From IMG/VR virus record IMGVR_UViG_3300005436_000023, positions 1-34,727 of that record: a stretch of DNA of 34,727 nucleotides; one strand, written 5' to 3'. Shown here one piece after another: positions 21,129-29,981 of the stretch. Position 1 is the stretch's first letter, and the number at the start of each line of letters is the position of its first letter. The position numbers and the translations under genes are program-made. Under the pieces are notes generated by a model. The model was not told where the DNA came from. It did not search any database and worked only from the letters and a program-made list of their open reading frames with translations. Origin of the DNA: a virus.

Positions 21129-21581
21129 ATGGCAAACAATATAAGCGGTTTTGGAGCATCAGTCAGGCTTGTTGCAAGCACAACATTTCCTGCTGGCATC
21201 ACGATTACTCAATTTGCGGATGATAGCGATCCTTTGGATATTCCTTCTCTTCAGATTGCCGATAAAGCAATGGGAGTTAACGGAGATCTATATACATGGT
21301 CAAAAGCTAATCCATTGCTTCTGAATCTGAGTGTGGGGCCAGATACCAATGATGATATAAATCTCGCGATTTTGCTTGAGGCAAATCGCGTAGCCAAAAA
21401 TAAGAAAAGTTCCCTTGATGATATTACTATTTCTTGCCTGTATCCAGACGGAAGCACGGCTACATATTCTGGCGGATCAATTACAGACGGTATGCCAGGA
21501 AATGCAATATCAAGTGCTGGGAGATTAAAAACAAAGACATATAATTTTGCATTTGAGAATTTTTCTTTTACAACAAAATAG
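21129..21581 (+). CDS. Tail tube protein (DUF3277 family)
   Basis: A 150-residue beta protein directly after the sheath, with the DUF3277 pattern: GFGASVRLVASTTFPAGITI, TQFADDSDPLDIPSLQIADK, DLYTWSKANPLLLNLSVGP and TYNFAFENFSF at the end. It forms the rigid inner tube. AGAGAG precedes the start. Confidence 0.88.
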   Translation: MANNISGFGASVRLVASTTFPAGITITQFADDSDPLDIPSLQIADKAMGVNGDLYTWSKANPLLLNLSVGPDTNDDINLAILLEANRVAKNKKSSLDDITISCLYPDGSTATYSGGSITDGMPGNAISSAGRLKTKTYNFAFENFSFTTK

Positions 21582-21591
21582 GATTTAAAGC

Positions 21592-22041
21592 ATGGCCATA
21601 GAAAAATTTTTAGAGCCGATGGAGATTGATATAGAGGACAGGAAGTTTGTGATATCAAAATTTCCGGCGATTGCCGGAAGAAAGATTGTCACACAATATA
21701 TATCTAGCGGCGTCCCAAAGATTGGGAATTATAGTACTAATGAAGAAATGATGCTCAACATAATGAAATATGTTGCAAGAATTGATGATAACGGCACTAA
21801 AACTGTTCTTTCAAATCAAGATTTAATAGACAACCATGTAGTTTCAAAAACCAGTTCTTGGGAAATGTTAATTAAATTAGAAGCAAAGATGCTGGAATAC
21901 AATTGCGATTTTTTTCAAAATGGGCGGATCTCAAATTTCTTCGGGGATATCGCTCAGAAGCTCCCACAGTGGATTACCAAAACATTGAAGGATTCATTGG
22001 GGCAATCGTCGCATCAGGTCACGCCACCTACAGAGAGCTAA
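21592..22041 (+). CDS. Tail assembly chaperone, unshifted product
   Basis: A 149-residue protein (AIEKFLEPMEIDIEDRKFVI, FPAIAGRKIVTQYISSG, VSKTSSWEMLIKLEAKMLEY) located between tube and tape measure, the fixed place of tail assembly chaperones. It would coat the tape measure protein during tail assembly. Its 3' part overlaps a second frame (to 22145) in the -1 register, with two canonical slippery heptamers in the overlap, so a longer fused form is expected. The ribosome-binding site before 21592 is weak. Confidence 0.85.
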   Translation: MAIEKFLEPMEIDIEDRKFVISKFPAIAGRKIVTQYISSGVPKIGNYSTNEEMMLNIMKYVARIDDNGTKTVLSNQDLIDNHVVSKTSSWEMLIKLEAKMLEYNCDFFQNGRISNFFGDIAQKLPQWITKTLKDSLGQSSHQVTPPTES

Positions 22042-22145
22042 AAGAAGATCTCACGCTTGAAGATGCTCACATGATATATGAGGTCATCGCTGTCACGCGA
22101 TATAACGAATATCTGGCAGTCAAACATGCACAGAAAAAGAAATAA
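21592..22145 (+). CDS. Tail assembly chaperone, -1 frameshift fusion product
   Basis: The -1 frame is open from about 21876 to 22145 and has no good start of its own. Within the overlap, the zero frame reads GAT TTT TTT CAA, giving the slippery heptamer T-TTT-TTT at 21909-21915, and TCA AAT TTC giving A-AAT-TTC at 21933-21939. A slip at the first site would yield a 184-residue protein whose C-terminal part is SKWADLKFLRGYRSEAPTVD and onward, ending AVKHAQKKK. This G/GT arrangement is known from many long-tailed phages. Which heptamer is used cannot be decided here. Confidence 0.75.
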
Positions 22146-22156
22146 AGGAACCAAAA

Positions 22157-23689
22157 ATGATTCTTGACACTTTTTTCGTATTGTTTAAATCGAATTCTGA
22201 CGACCTTAAAAAAGGCGGAGAGGAAGCGGTTAAAACAACAGGCAAAGTAGAGAAGAAATTAAAAGAAGCCGAGTCAGCAAGCGACAAGCTTGGAAAGTCT
22301 TTCGGTGGAATGATAAAGCAGGCTTCTGGAGCCATCACCGCGCTTTTTACGGTTGGTGCAGTCATTGCCGGATTTAAAAATGCAATTGAGCATATCGATA
22401 CTATTGGGCTAATGTCGAGGCAGTTGGGATATAGCACGGAGGTTTTAGACTCGTGGGGCGGAGCAGTTGAGAAGGCGGGCGGAAGTGCTTATTACTTTCA
22501 ATACACAGTTCAATCAATGGATATTGCCTTAAAAGAAATGGCAAAGACAGGAGAGGGAGAGGCAGCAAAAGCATTTAAAGCATTGGGAATCAGCATAAAA
22601 GATGCGAGCGGTCAAGCCAAACAATTTATTGATTTATTGCCAGAGATTGCTAAATCATTTGAAGGCATGAGCAAGGCTAAATCTTCAGCATTGGGTTATA
22701 AAATGGGTCTTGATTATGGAACAATTTTGCTTTTACAGAAAGGAAGCAAAGAAATTGATCAATTGATTGCCAGAGAAAAAGAATTGGGAGTAGTAACAAA
22801 AGAGCAAACCGAGTTAGCCGAAAGATTTAAGAACCAGCAAAAGGATACATCTCACGCATTTAGATCTCTTTTTTCTACGCTTTTAATGGATATATTGCCA
22901 ATCTTTGAGAGGTCGTATAAATCGCTGGAAGGGTTTGCAATCCTCGCGAGGAAGCACAAGGATTTTTTGATCGGTGCGATCGGTGCTATTGCTACAGTCA
23001 TCACAGCAAAGATGATTCCCGCTCTAATACGTCTTAGTGCCGCAATGCTAACCAACCCTGCTTTTTTGCTGGCCGCAGCAGTTATCGCGATAGGAATCGC
23101 ATTTGGTCTTGCCTATGAAGACATAAAAAAATTCAAGCAAGGGCATGACTCTTTGACGGGTCGTGCTTTCGCGAAGTGGCCTAAATTAGCCAAGGCGATT
23201 ATGGCTATCGGAAAAGCTTTTTCATATGCGGCAGAAAAGCTTGGAGAATTTGAGTCATATTTAAATTCTGGTGGATGGACAATAAATCCTCTAAAGATGA
23301 TTGAAACAATAATCGGCAGGATTGTAGATGGGTTGCAGGCAGGCTGGGATCTATGGAAACAATTTTCGGGAGCAATATCAGAAGGTTTTGAAGCAGGAAA
23401 ATTTTTATTTAATATGGTCACAGGTAACGACGGCGATAAATCAAAAAATACTCAAGGCATTGCCAGCTCAATATCCTTATTTGATAAAAGTCCCTTATCT
23501 TCTCAGAGCAATAGCTCAATAGTTAACGGCGCGCAAAACAAAAGCTCAACAACCAATATTAATATTGGCCCACAAACGATAAACACACAGGCCACAGATC
23601 CAAACGCAATAGCCAATGCTTGGCAAGACAGTATGAAAAAGCAGATGAATTTTGCGCAGAGCAATTACGATGATGGTGTGCGCGCGTAA
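22157..23689 (+). CDS. Tape measure protein
   Basis: A 510-residue protein with a charged coiled-coil N terminus (KKGGEEAVKTTGKVEKKLKE), a conserved block (HIDTIGLMSRQLGYSTEVLD, SWGGAVEKAGGSAYYFQY) and a hydrophobic stretch at about residues 273-320 (MIPALIRLSAAMLTNPAFLL and onward), as in tape measure proteins that span the tail lumen and reach the host membrane. It ends in an Asn/Ser-rich tail. At about 0.15 nm per residue it predicts a tail near 75 nm. AAGGA precedes the ATG. Confidence 0.9.
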   Translation: MILDTFFVLFKSNSDDLKKGGEEAVKTTGKVEKKLKEAESASDKLGKSFGGMIKQASGAITALFTVGAVIAGFKNAIEHIDTIGLMSRQLGYSTEVLDSWGGAVEKAGGSAYYFQYTVQSMDIALKEMAKTGEGEAAKAFKALGISIKDASGQAKQFIDLLPEIAKSFEGMSKAKSSALGYKMGLDYGTILLLQKGSKEIDQLIAREKELGVVTKEQTELAERFKNQQKDTSHAFRSLFSTLLMDILPIFERSYKSLEGFAILARKHKDFLIGAIGAIATVITAKMIPALIRLSAAMLTNPAFLLAAAVIAIGIAFGLAYEDIKKFKQGHDSLTGRAFAKWPKLAKAIMAIGKAFSYAAEKLGEFESYLNSGGWTINPLKMIETIIGRIVDGLQAGWDLWKQFSGAISEGFEAGKFLFNMVTGNDGDKSKNTQGIASSISLFDKSPLSSQSNSSIVNGAQNKSSTTNINIGPQTINTQATDPNAIANAWQDSMKKQMNFAQSNYDDGVRA

Positions 23690-24237
23690 TGGCTTTCCCA
23701 TCGTTTCCAACACAAAATACCGCTGATACAGTTGCAGTGTTTGATAGCAATTTCAATCAGCTATTTCCTGATGCAAAAATAATAAAAGTTAACGTAAAGG
23801 AAGAGGCAAAAGTGATGGAGCATCCGCTAGAGACTGGGGAAACGGTATCTGATCATGCCATCATTCAGCCAATAGAAATCGAAATGGATGTGTTCATTAA
23901 GGGTATATCCTATAAAAATACATACAGCATTATCAATAAATTATTCCAGGATTTTTCGTTGTTGACCGTGCAGACCAATACCGGAACATATAAAAGTCAA
24001 CTGATATCATCAATGCCACACATTGAGTCTTCGGATATTTTTGATGGAACAATAATCAATATAAAGACGAAAGAAGCTTTGTTTGTTGAGCCTCAATACG
24101 GAACTGTTCCTATCTCACCGAAAAGTCCAAAAAATAAATCCACAAACGACAGAGGAAGTCAAAACGGTAAAGATGCGACACCTGAAGACAACAGATCTGG
24201 CGGAGCAAAAATAGCAGATGCAGTATTTGGAAATTAA
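23689..24237 (+). CDS. Baseplate protein, Dit-like N-terminal domain
   Basis: A 182-residue protein. Residues about 15-130 fit the Dit-like domain of myovirus baseplates (KIIKVNVKEEAKVMEHPLET, GETVSDHAIIQPIEIEMDVF, LFQDFSLLTVQTNTGTYKSQ). The C-terminal 45 residues are a polar linker. It starts in a TAATG overlap with the tape measure gene. Such proteins form the upper baseplate ring where the tail tube begins. Confidence 0.8.
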   Translation: MAFPSFPTQNTADTVAVFDSNFNQLFPDAKIIKVNVKEEAKVMEHPLETGETVSDHAIIQPIEIEMDVFIKGISYKNTYSIINKLFQDFSLLTVQTNTGTYKSQLISSMPHIESSDIFDGTIINIKTKEALFVEPQYGTVPISPKSPKNKSTNDRGSQNGKDATPEDNRSGGAKIADAVFGN

Positions 24238-24239
24238 AT

Positions 24240-24581
24240 ATGATAGAAATTACATTACAAAATACACCAAATCAATCATTAACAATAACTATAAATAATG
24301 ATTTTTATGACATCCTAATTAAGGAGGCGAATGGCGTGATGTCATGCTCTATATCAAGAAACGGAACCATAATACAATCAAACTCAAGAATGTCGGCGGG
24401 ATATCTTATAGTTCCATATCAATATCAAGAAAGTGGGAATTTTTTCATGCTTACGGAAAATGATGACTACCCATATTATGACCAATTTGGAATAACCCAG
24501 TCATTGTTTTATGTTCCAGAATCATTGCTTGATGATTTTAGAAAAATAAATGCAAATAATTTGAACAAGGAAGTTTTCTAA
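24240..24581 (+). CDS. Baseplate plug protein (Pam3 gp18-like)
   Basis: A 113-residue beta protein (MIEITLQNTPNQSLTITINN, DFYDILIKEANGVMSCSISR, IVPYQYQESGNFFM, FGITQSLFYVPESLLDDFR) with the pattern of the small baseplate plug of minimal myoviruses such as cyanophage Pam3. It begins two bases past the Dit-like gene and closes one base before the hub gene. Confidence 0.8.
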   Translation: MIEITLQNTPNQSLTITINNDFYDILIKEANGVMSCSISRNGTIIQSNSRMSAGYLIVPYQYQESGNFFMLTENDDYPYYDQFGITQSLFYVPESLLDDFRKINANNLNKEVF

Positions 24582-24582
24582 A

Positions 24583-25428
24583 ATGCAAGATATTTCAGAT
24601 AAACAAAAAGAACTTGATCCACGCGTGATACGCGTTGGGATAGAAGTGAATGGGAAATTAAAAATATACGAAGGGCTGGCAATTACCGCGACAGGGACTA
24701 AATATGCAAACGCAAATCAAAATGAATGTGAAGTAAAAATAGCAAATCTTGATAAATCTACAAGAGAGTTTATATTAACTGAAACATCACCTTTTAATAA
24801 AAATAAAACAAAGAAATTATTAAGACTCGAAGCGGGAAGAAAATCAACGGGTGTTTCGACTGTTTTTGTGGGAAATATATCCAAGTCATCTCCATCACAA
24901 CCGCCCGATATTTCAATAACTTTAAAGTGTCTCACGCTAAATTATCAGAAAGGCAATGTTGTTGCGGCAGTTTCAAAAAGCAGTCAGAGCGTGAAAGATA
25001 TTAGCCAAGGCGTTGCTGATAGCCTTGGCGTGCCATTAAATTTTCAGGCAGAAGATAAAGAGGTTTCTAATTACTCTTATTCTGGGGCAAGCCTAAATCA
25101 GGTTGAGAAATTGGGCGAGCTGGGAGATTACAACGCGTTTATAGATGATGCCATGCTGGTTGTTAAGGGAATGAACATACCCTTGATAAATACGCTAAAG
25201 ATTGTGGATCTAGATTCTGGAATGATCGGCATACCTGAAGTCACAGAGCAGGGCATCAAGGTTAAATTTCTGTTTGATAACAAAACCACGCTGGGTGGTC
25301 GAATGAGAATCAAGAGTAAAATATATCCATCCACAAATGGGGATTATGTGATTTATAAGCTTGGATTTGAATTGGCGAGTCGTGATGTTCCGTTTTATTG
25401 GATAGCTGAAGGAAAGAGGGTGCAATAA
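24583..25428 (+). CDS. Baseplate hub protein (gp27/gp44-like)
   Basis: A 281-residue protein with hub-type features: ECEVKIANLDKSTREFILTE, LLRLEAGRKSTGVSTVFVGN, SITLKCLTLNYQKGNVVAAV, and GGRMRIKSKIYPSTNGDYVI near the end. It sits between plug and spike genes. The hub joins the tube to the puncturing spike. It overlaps the spike gene by one base (TAATG). Confidence 0.85.
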   Translation: MQDISDKQKELDPRVIRVGIEVNGKLKIYEGLAITATGTKYANANQNECEVKIANLDKSTREFILTETSPFNKNKTKKLLRLEAGRKSTGVSTVFVGNISKSSPSQPPDISITLKCLTLNYQKGNVVAAVSKSSQSVKDISQGVADSLGVPLNFQAEDKEVSNYSYSGASLNQVEKLGELGDYNAFIDDAMLVVKGMNIPLINTLKIVDLDSGMIGIPEVTEQGIKVKFLFDNKTTLGGRMRIKSKIYPSTNGDYVIYKLGFELASRDVPFYWIAEGKRVQ

Positions 25429-26168
25429 TGACGACAGAAAACACAAATGCAAATCCATCCATTGATCCAGCGAATGAAGATACTTTGCTGGGAGTGCTAA
25501 AGGTCGCGATAGGAAAAGCAATACAGGAGATGGACAATGTTTTGCCGGCAACTATAGTAGCGTACGACAGGGTGACAAATCGCGCACAAGTACAACCGCA
25601 AATTAGAATTATCAACACAAATGGTCAAAGTATTTCCCGCGCGCAGATAGCGAGCGTTCCGGTGTATCAATATGGGGGCGGAGGATTTTTGCTTAACTTT
25701 CCTTTAAAACCAGGTGCATTGGGATGGATAGTGGCTTGTGACAGAGATATTTCTCAATTTTTACAGTCATATTCTCAGGCATCGCCAAACACTTACAGAA
25801 AGAAGAATTTCTCAGATAGTTTCTTTTTGCCGGATATCATGACGGGATATACCATATCATCCGATGATTCAGACAATGCCGTCCTACAAAATCTTGATGG
25901 AACAGTTAAAATTTCTTTAGGGATTGATTCAATCAAAATTGTCGCGCCAACAATAACATTAAATTCAGAAAATCTTGTGATAAATGCGACATCTTCAGTA
26001 TCAATAACAACACCATCATTAGCAATAGACGCATCCTCAACGGCTTCGATAACGTCTCCTGCGATAACAGTAAATTCATCGGGAGAAATCATCACCACAA
26101 CGCCAAAATTCGCCGTAGCAGGAGATATAACCGCTTCTGGTTCAATAACGCCTGGAACACCGCCATAG
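25428..26168 (+). CDS. Membrane-puncturing spike (Gp138 family)
   Basis: A 246-residue protein. The N-terminal part (about 35-130) is the Gp138 OB-like domain (VLPATIVAYDRVTNRAQVQP, VPVYQYGGGGFLLNFPLKPG, ALGWIVACDRDISQFLQ). From about 165 onward there are short repeating strands rich in Ser/Thr/Ile (ITLNSENLVINATSSVSITT and following), typical of a trimeric beta-helix spike. It lacks a fused lysozyme. It forms the tip that pierces the outer membrane, which favours a Gram-negative host. Confidence 0.88.
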   Translation: MTTENTNANPSIDPANEDTLLGVLKVAIGKAIQEMDNVLPATIVAYDRVTNRAQVQPQIRIINTNGQSISRAQIASVPVYQYGGGGFLLNFPLKPGALGWIVACDRDISQFLQSYSQASPNTYRKKNFSDSFFLPDIMTGYTISSDDSDNAVLQNLDGTVKISLGIDSIKIVAPTITLNSENLVINATSSVSITTPSLAIDASSTASITSPAITVNSSGEIITTTPKFAVAGDITASGSITPGTPP

Positions 26169-26177
26169 GAATATTTT

Positions 26178-26531
26178 ATGCCGCAAATGATAGCAACAAA
26201 TCAAAACAATGATATTTTCATTGGTCAGGATGGAAATATTTCCATGATATTTGGTATTGATGCCGTTCTTCAAGCGTGCGAGCATGCGGCAAAAGCGCAG
26301 CTTGGCGAAATGATATTTTTGGATGATCAAGGAGTGCCAAACTTTCAAACGATCTGGCGGGGAGGAAATCCAAATATATCACAATTTGATTCTGCATTAC
26401 GATCTGTAATATTGGCAGTCGATGGCGTGGTTGGTATAGAATCATTGGATATTAAAGTTGATAAAAATCAATTGACGTATAGCATAACTATCAACACTAT
26501 TTATGGTCAGGTGATATCAAATGGCGTATGA
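26178..26531 (+). CDS. Baseplate wedge protein (gp25-like)
   Basis: A 117-residue protein with the gp25/gpW-like pattern: FGIDAVLQACEHAAKAQLGE, MIFLDDQGVPNFQTIWRGG, SALRSVILAVDGVVGIESLD and a closing beta hairpin. It links sheath and baseplate. It overlaps the gpJ-like gene by 11 bases. Confidence 0.85.
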   Translation: MPQMIATNQNNDIFIGQDGNISMIFGIDAVLQACEHAAKAQLGEMIFLDDQGVPNFQTIWRGGNPNISQFDSALRSVILAVDGVVGIESLDIKVDKNQLTYSITINTIYGQVISNGV

Positions 26532-27723
26532 GTACATAAATTCGACGGGTGTCATCATTCCCGATACAGCAGATTTGTTGGGCGAAACTCAGCAAAGCTT
26601 CAAGGATGTTTTTGGTCAAGATTTGGTTGTCACTCCCGATACTCCTCAGGGAATAATTATAACAGCATTGACAATCGTTAAAGATTTGTTGGTTAGAAAC
26701 AATGCTGCGCTTGCTAATCAGATAAACCCATTGATTGCGGGCGGTATATTCTTGGACGCAATTTTAGCCCTGACAGGATATGCTAGAGATGATCAAACTT
26801 TTTCGACAGTTCTTGTTAATATGGCTGGCGTTCCAAGTGCTGTTGTTCCCATAGGCGTCACAGGGCAAACGCCCGCAGGTGATATATTTTCATCTCAAAG
26901 TGGCGTGACATTAGATGGGACTGGTGCTGCCACAGTAGAATTTGCGTCCATTGTAGCGGGTCCAATACCTGCCTCCGCAGGAACATTAAACTCAATAGTT
27001 TCTGGCGCGATAGGTCTTGAAACAATAACAAATTTATCTGACGCATCTTTGGGTACGACAACTGAATCAGATTCAAACGCAAAAATCAGAAGAAAATTTA
27101 CATTAGCATTGCAAGCAACAAATATAGCTGAAGCAATAACATCTGCGGTTTATAAAACTGCGGGTGTGCATAGTTTATTTTTCAGAGAAAATAATGCTGA
27201 TGTAACTCAAGTTATTGATGGTGTCACGATGATAGCTCACTCAATATACTTGTGCGTTGATGGAGGATCAGATTTAGATGTGGCGCAATCAATAAATAGA
27301 ACCAAAGGGGGAGGATGCTCATATAATAATGGTCCTGGCACGGCGGTCTCTGTTCCGGTCACAAATCAATATAGTGGGCAAGTTGTTAATGTTCTTTTCG
27401 ATAGGCCACTGCTTGTGCAAATACTCGTGCGCGCGACAGTAGGAATAAATCAAGCCATAGAGGATCCAGCATCGGCCGTCAGACAGGCAATTGTTGATTA
27501 TTCAAACAATATGGTGCCAGGAACAACCGGATTGATTGTCGGCGCAGATGTTTCATGTTTTGAATTAAGCGGAGCTGTAAACAGAGAATCGCCAGAACTA
27601 TTCGTTCAAAATATGGAGATATCTTTAGTTTTTCCATTAAGCTTTAGCAACAACAGCATACCAATAGCAGGATGGCAGAAAGCAGTGATAGAACAATCAT
27701 CTATTACGGTAATTTTGATATGA
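26521..27723 (+). CDS. Baseplate J-like protein (wedge)
   Basis: A 400-residue protein of the Mu gp47/baseplate J family: GVIIPDTADLLGETQQSFKD, then DLVVTPDTPQGIIITALT, GLETITNLSDASLGTTTESD with NAKIRRKFTLALQATNIAEA, and AVYKTAGVHSLFFRENNAD. It builds the baseplate wedge with the gp25-like protein and the DUF2612 protein. It ends in an ATGA overlap with the next gene. Confidence 0.92.
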   Translation: MAYEYINSTGVIIPDTADLLGETQQSFKDVFGQDLVVTPDTPQGIIITALTIVKDLLVRNNAALANQINPLIAGGIFLDAILALTGYARDDQTFSTVLVNMAGVPSAVVPIGVTGQTPAGDIFSSQSGVTLDGTGAATVEFASIVAGPIPASAGTLNSIVSGAIGLETITNLSDASLGTTTESDSNAKIRRKFTLALQATNIAEAITSAVYKTAGVHSLFFRENNADVTQVIDGVTMIAHSIYLCVDGGSDLDVAQSINRTKGGGCSYNNGPGTAVSVPVTNQYSGQVVNVLFDRPLLVQILVRATVGINQAIEDPASAVRQAIVDYSNNMVPGTTGLIVGADVSCFELSGAVNRESPELFVQNMEISLVFPLSFSNNSIPIAGWQKAVIEQSSITVILI

Positions 27724-28373
27724 ATATCCAGCAATTTAATTTTGACATGGACTTATTGCAAGCAATTTTATGGCAATATAATGAAGCAATTAATTTACAG
27801 ACAATTTTAACTCAAGAGCAGGATTTTTATCAGATAAATCATACTGATTTCTGGAATGATTGGTATAACAATGTATTTAATCTTCAGACAGCAAATGATT
27901 TTGGGCTATCTGTTTGGGCAATAATATTGCAATTGCCAATACAGCTTAATCCTCCTCCATCAGAAAACGACAGGATATGGGGATTTGGACAATATCGAAA
28001 AAACTTTGAGAATGGAAATTTCAATGCGACAGCAGACTCATCCAGTTTAACAACAGAAGAAAAAAGAATTGTGCTAAAATTAAGATATTATCAATTGGTA
28101 TCAAATGCAGCAATACCAAATACCAACAGATTTTTGAGTTTTGTTTTTAAAGATTTGGGCGATTTTTACATATTAGAAAATTTTGGCATGCACATCACCG
28201 TGGTTGTTGGATTCAATATAAATATTACATTAATAGAGTTCATAAAGCAGCATGATCTAATACCAAGATCAGCAGGAGTAGGAATAAAATATATTTACAA
28301 AAATCAACAAGTTTGGGGGTTTGGGCAATATAGGAAGAATTTCAACAATGGCAATTTCATCGGAGATATTTAA
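27720..28373 (+). CDS. Baseplate/tail-fibre connector (DUF2612 family) with duplicated motif
   Basis: A 217-residue protein. The frame reaches back to 27672, but ATG 27720 lies in an ATGA overlap with the gpJ-like stop and gives the family's normal N terminus. The block FWNDWYNNVFNLQTANDFGL, WAIILQLPIQ fits DUF2612. WGFGQYRKNFENGNFN (about residues 80-95) recurs at the C terminus as WGFGQYRKNFNNGNFI. It probably anchors tail fibres to the baseplate. Confidence 0.85.
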   Translation: MNIQQFNFDMDLLQAILWQYNEAINLQTILTQEQDFYQINHTDFWNDWYNNVFNLQTANDFGLSVWAIILQLPIQLNPPPSENDRIWGFGQYRKNFENGNFNATADSSSLTTEEKRIVLKLRYYQLVSNAAIPNTNRFLSFVFKDLGDFYILENFGMHITVVVGFNINITLIEFIKQHDLIPRSAGVGIKYIYKNQQVWGFGQYRKNFNNGNFIGDI

Positions 28374-29441
28374 ATGACAGCAACCAAATATTTTATAAAC
28401 CCTTTTGCTATAGCGGGAGATGTTGCACCAGTTCCAGATGATACGCAGCCAAGCGGAGCTATGTCATACGAACAGGGCTTTCCTATTGGGTATGAGTTGG
28501 TGCAAACTGATCCTGCATCTTTAGATATACCCAGAAATCAGACAAATCAATTATATCTTGATATAACATCAAATCTTCAGCAATACCAACAGGTAGGTGC
28601 GCCAAATTTCATAACAACTTTGCAAAACGGTGGCTCTCCATATCCATATGGAATATACGCGGTTGTTGTATATGATGATGGCGTGAATGGCGCAAAAAAA
28701 TTCATGTCAAAGAAAAACACAAATACAAGCTTACCTACCGTTAAGACTGATTGGTTATTATTAGACAACACCGCTACTGCCACAGCGATAGACAATGCGG
28801 CATTAGATGGCGCGGTAGCCACTGGAAACGCCGTTTATTACGATTCGGTATCTTCAACTTTCAAGCAGGCGTTAGCGAATGGTTCTGCGCCTCAGAAAGT
28901 TGTCGGGTTTGCTAATGTTGATACAGGAAGGGTATTTACGAATGGCATCGTATCCTTCATGACTGGGTTAACGCCTGGGAGCACATATTATCTTTCGACC
29001 GTTACCGCTGGCGCATTGACAACCATACAGCCAACAAACAATTCAGTTTCTGTTGGCGTAGCAAAATCTGCAACTGAATTAATGATCAATATTCAAACAG
29101 ATTCCTTTAATCCTGCGTCACTATTTACCGCATTGATTTCGTCAAATGGATATCAGATAAATCATGTAACAGGAAAAATAGAGCAATGGGGAAATGTGAC
29201 CATAGGGCCAGGTGGGTCATCAAGATTATTTTCAGCGGTAACTTTCCCAATACCATTTCCTAACGAAGCATTCACGGTAACAACATCATACACTGGTACT
29301 CCTAGTTCTTCGATAGGTCAATGTTCTACTGAAGTTGAGAGTTTAACTTCTACTGGGTTTGATTTTTACTTAGATACAGGATCCGGAGGTCTGCCAATAA
29401 CTAACGCCGTAACTGGAAGATGGCAAGCTGTAGGGCACTAA
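28374..29441 (+). CDS. Tail fibre protein 1 (proximal)
   Basis: A 355-residue protein directly after DUF2612. The N-terminal part (ATKYFINPFAIAGDVAPVPD, QPSGAMSYEQGFPIGYELVQ) is the attachment region of fibres in this phage group. The middle has repeated Ala/Thr/Val strands (AVATGNAVYYDSVSSTFKQA and VGFANVDTGRVFTNGIVSFM). The C-terminal part (GYQINHVTGKIEQWGNVTIG, FTVTTSYTGT) resembles receptor-binding tips with a gp53-like C-terminal fold. It probably touches the host surface. Confidence 0.8.
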   Translation: MTATKYFINPFAIAGDVAPVPDDTQPSGAMSYEQGFPIGYELVQTDPASLDIPRNQTNQLYLDITSNLQQYQQVGAPNFITTLQNGGSPYPYGIYAVVVYDDGVNGAKKFMSKKNTNTSLPTVKTDWLLLDNTATATAIDNAALDGAVATGNAVYYDSVSSTFKQALANGSAPQKVVGFANVDTGRVFTNGIVSFMTGLTPGSTYYLSTVTAGALTTIQPTNNSVSVGVAKSATELMINIQTDSFNPASLFTALISSNGYQINHVTGKIEQWGNVTIGPGGSSRLFSAVTFPIPFPNEAFTVTTSYTGTPSSSIGQCSTEVESLTSTGFDFYLDTGSGGLPITNAVTGRWQAVGH

Positions 29442-29472
29442 TTTTTAGATTAACTAAATTGGGAGTTTTTAC

Positions 29473-29892
29473 ATGAGCAGATTCATAAATTTAACCTTTT
29501 CATACGAAGATGAAGAAAAAGACATGTGCGTTAAGGTAGAGTCAATAGCTTCGTATGTTGTTGATCCTGATGACGCGACAAAAACGAAAATTACGTTTTC
29601 AAATTCTCAGATGAATACAGAAAATTTCATTGCTAATTTAACTGTTATCGAATTGGAGTCATTAATTGCTGCTGCAACAGAAGCAACTCAAGAATTTGTG
29701 ATTATTAATACAGGAAATCCTTTTGATCCTCCATTTACAAACACAAAGATTTCTGTAGAGAATATGGACGGTTTCGCATTTTGCGCAATAGATGGCCTTA
29801 CTGAATACAATATACTTTTCGTAAGGAATTCGAGGGTCATATTTTGCACATCAGAATCAATTGCTACTATAAAAACAAAGATATACACTTAA
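29473..29892 (+). CDS. Hypothetical protein within the tail-fibre cluster
   Basis: A 139-residue beta-rich protein (SRFINLTFSYEDEEKDMCVK, VESIASYVVDPDD, NTKISVENMDGFAFCAIDGL). GGGAG precedes the ATG. Its place among fibre genes suggests a fibre chaperone or accessory, but no family is recognised. Confidence 0.6.
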   Translation: MSRFINLTFSYEDEEKDMCVKVESIASYVVDPDDATKTKITFSNSQMNTENFIANLTVIELESLIAAATEATQEFVIINTGNPFDPPFTNTKISVENMDGFAFCAIDGLTEYNILFVRNSRVIFCTSESIATIKTKIYT

Positions 29893-29922
29893 TTATTATT
29901 TGAGATTTGCAGTGTCTCGCTA

Positions 29923-29957
29923 AAGAAAAATTACTAAATCAAGAAAAATTATTAAAT
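29923..29957 (+). repeat. 17-base direct repeat before tail fibre 2
   Basis: Two copies of AAGAAAAATTAYTAAAT (29923-29939 and 29941-29957) differ at one base. They lie in the 89-base gap ahead of a tail-fibre gene. This is the type of short repeat left by, or used for, recombination of fibre cassettes; a transcriptional role is also possible. Confidence 0.6.
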
Positions 29958-29981
29958 AAATTAAATCTTTAGGGGAATTTT

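Noticed and set aside
25210-25618. Two overlapping minus-strand frames of over 100 codons across the hub/spike junction
   Set aside because: They lie antisense to well-recognised baseplate genes, with no start signals.
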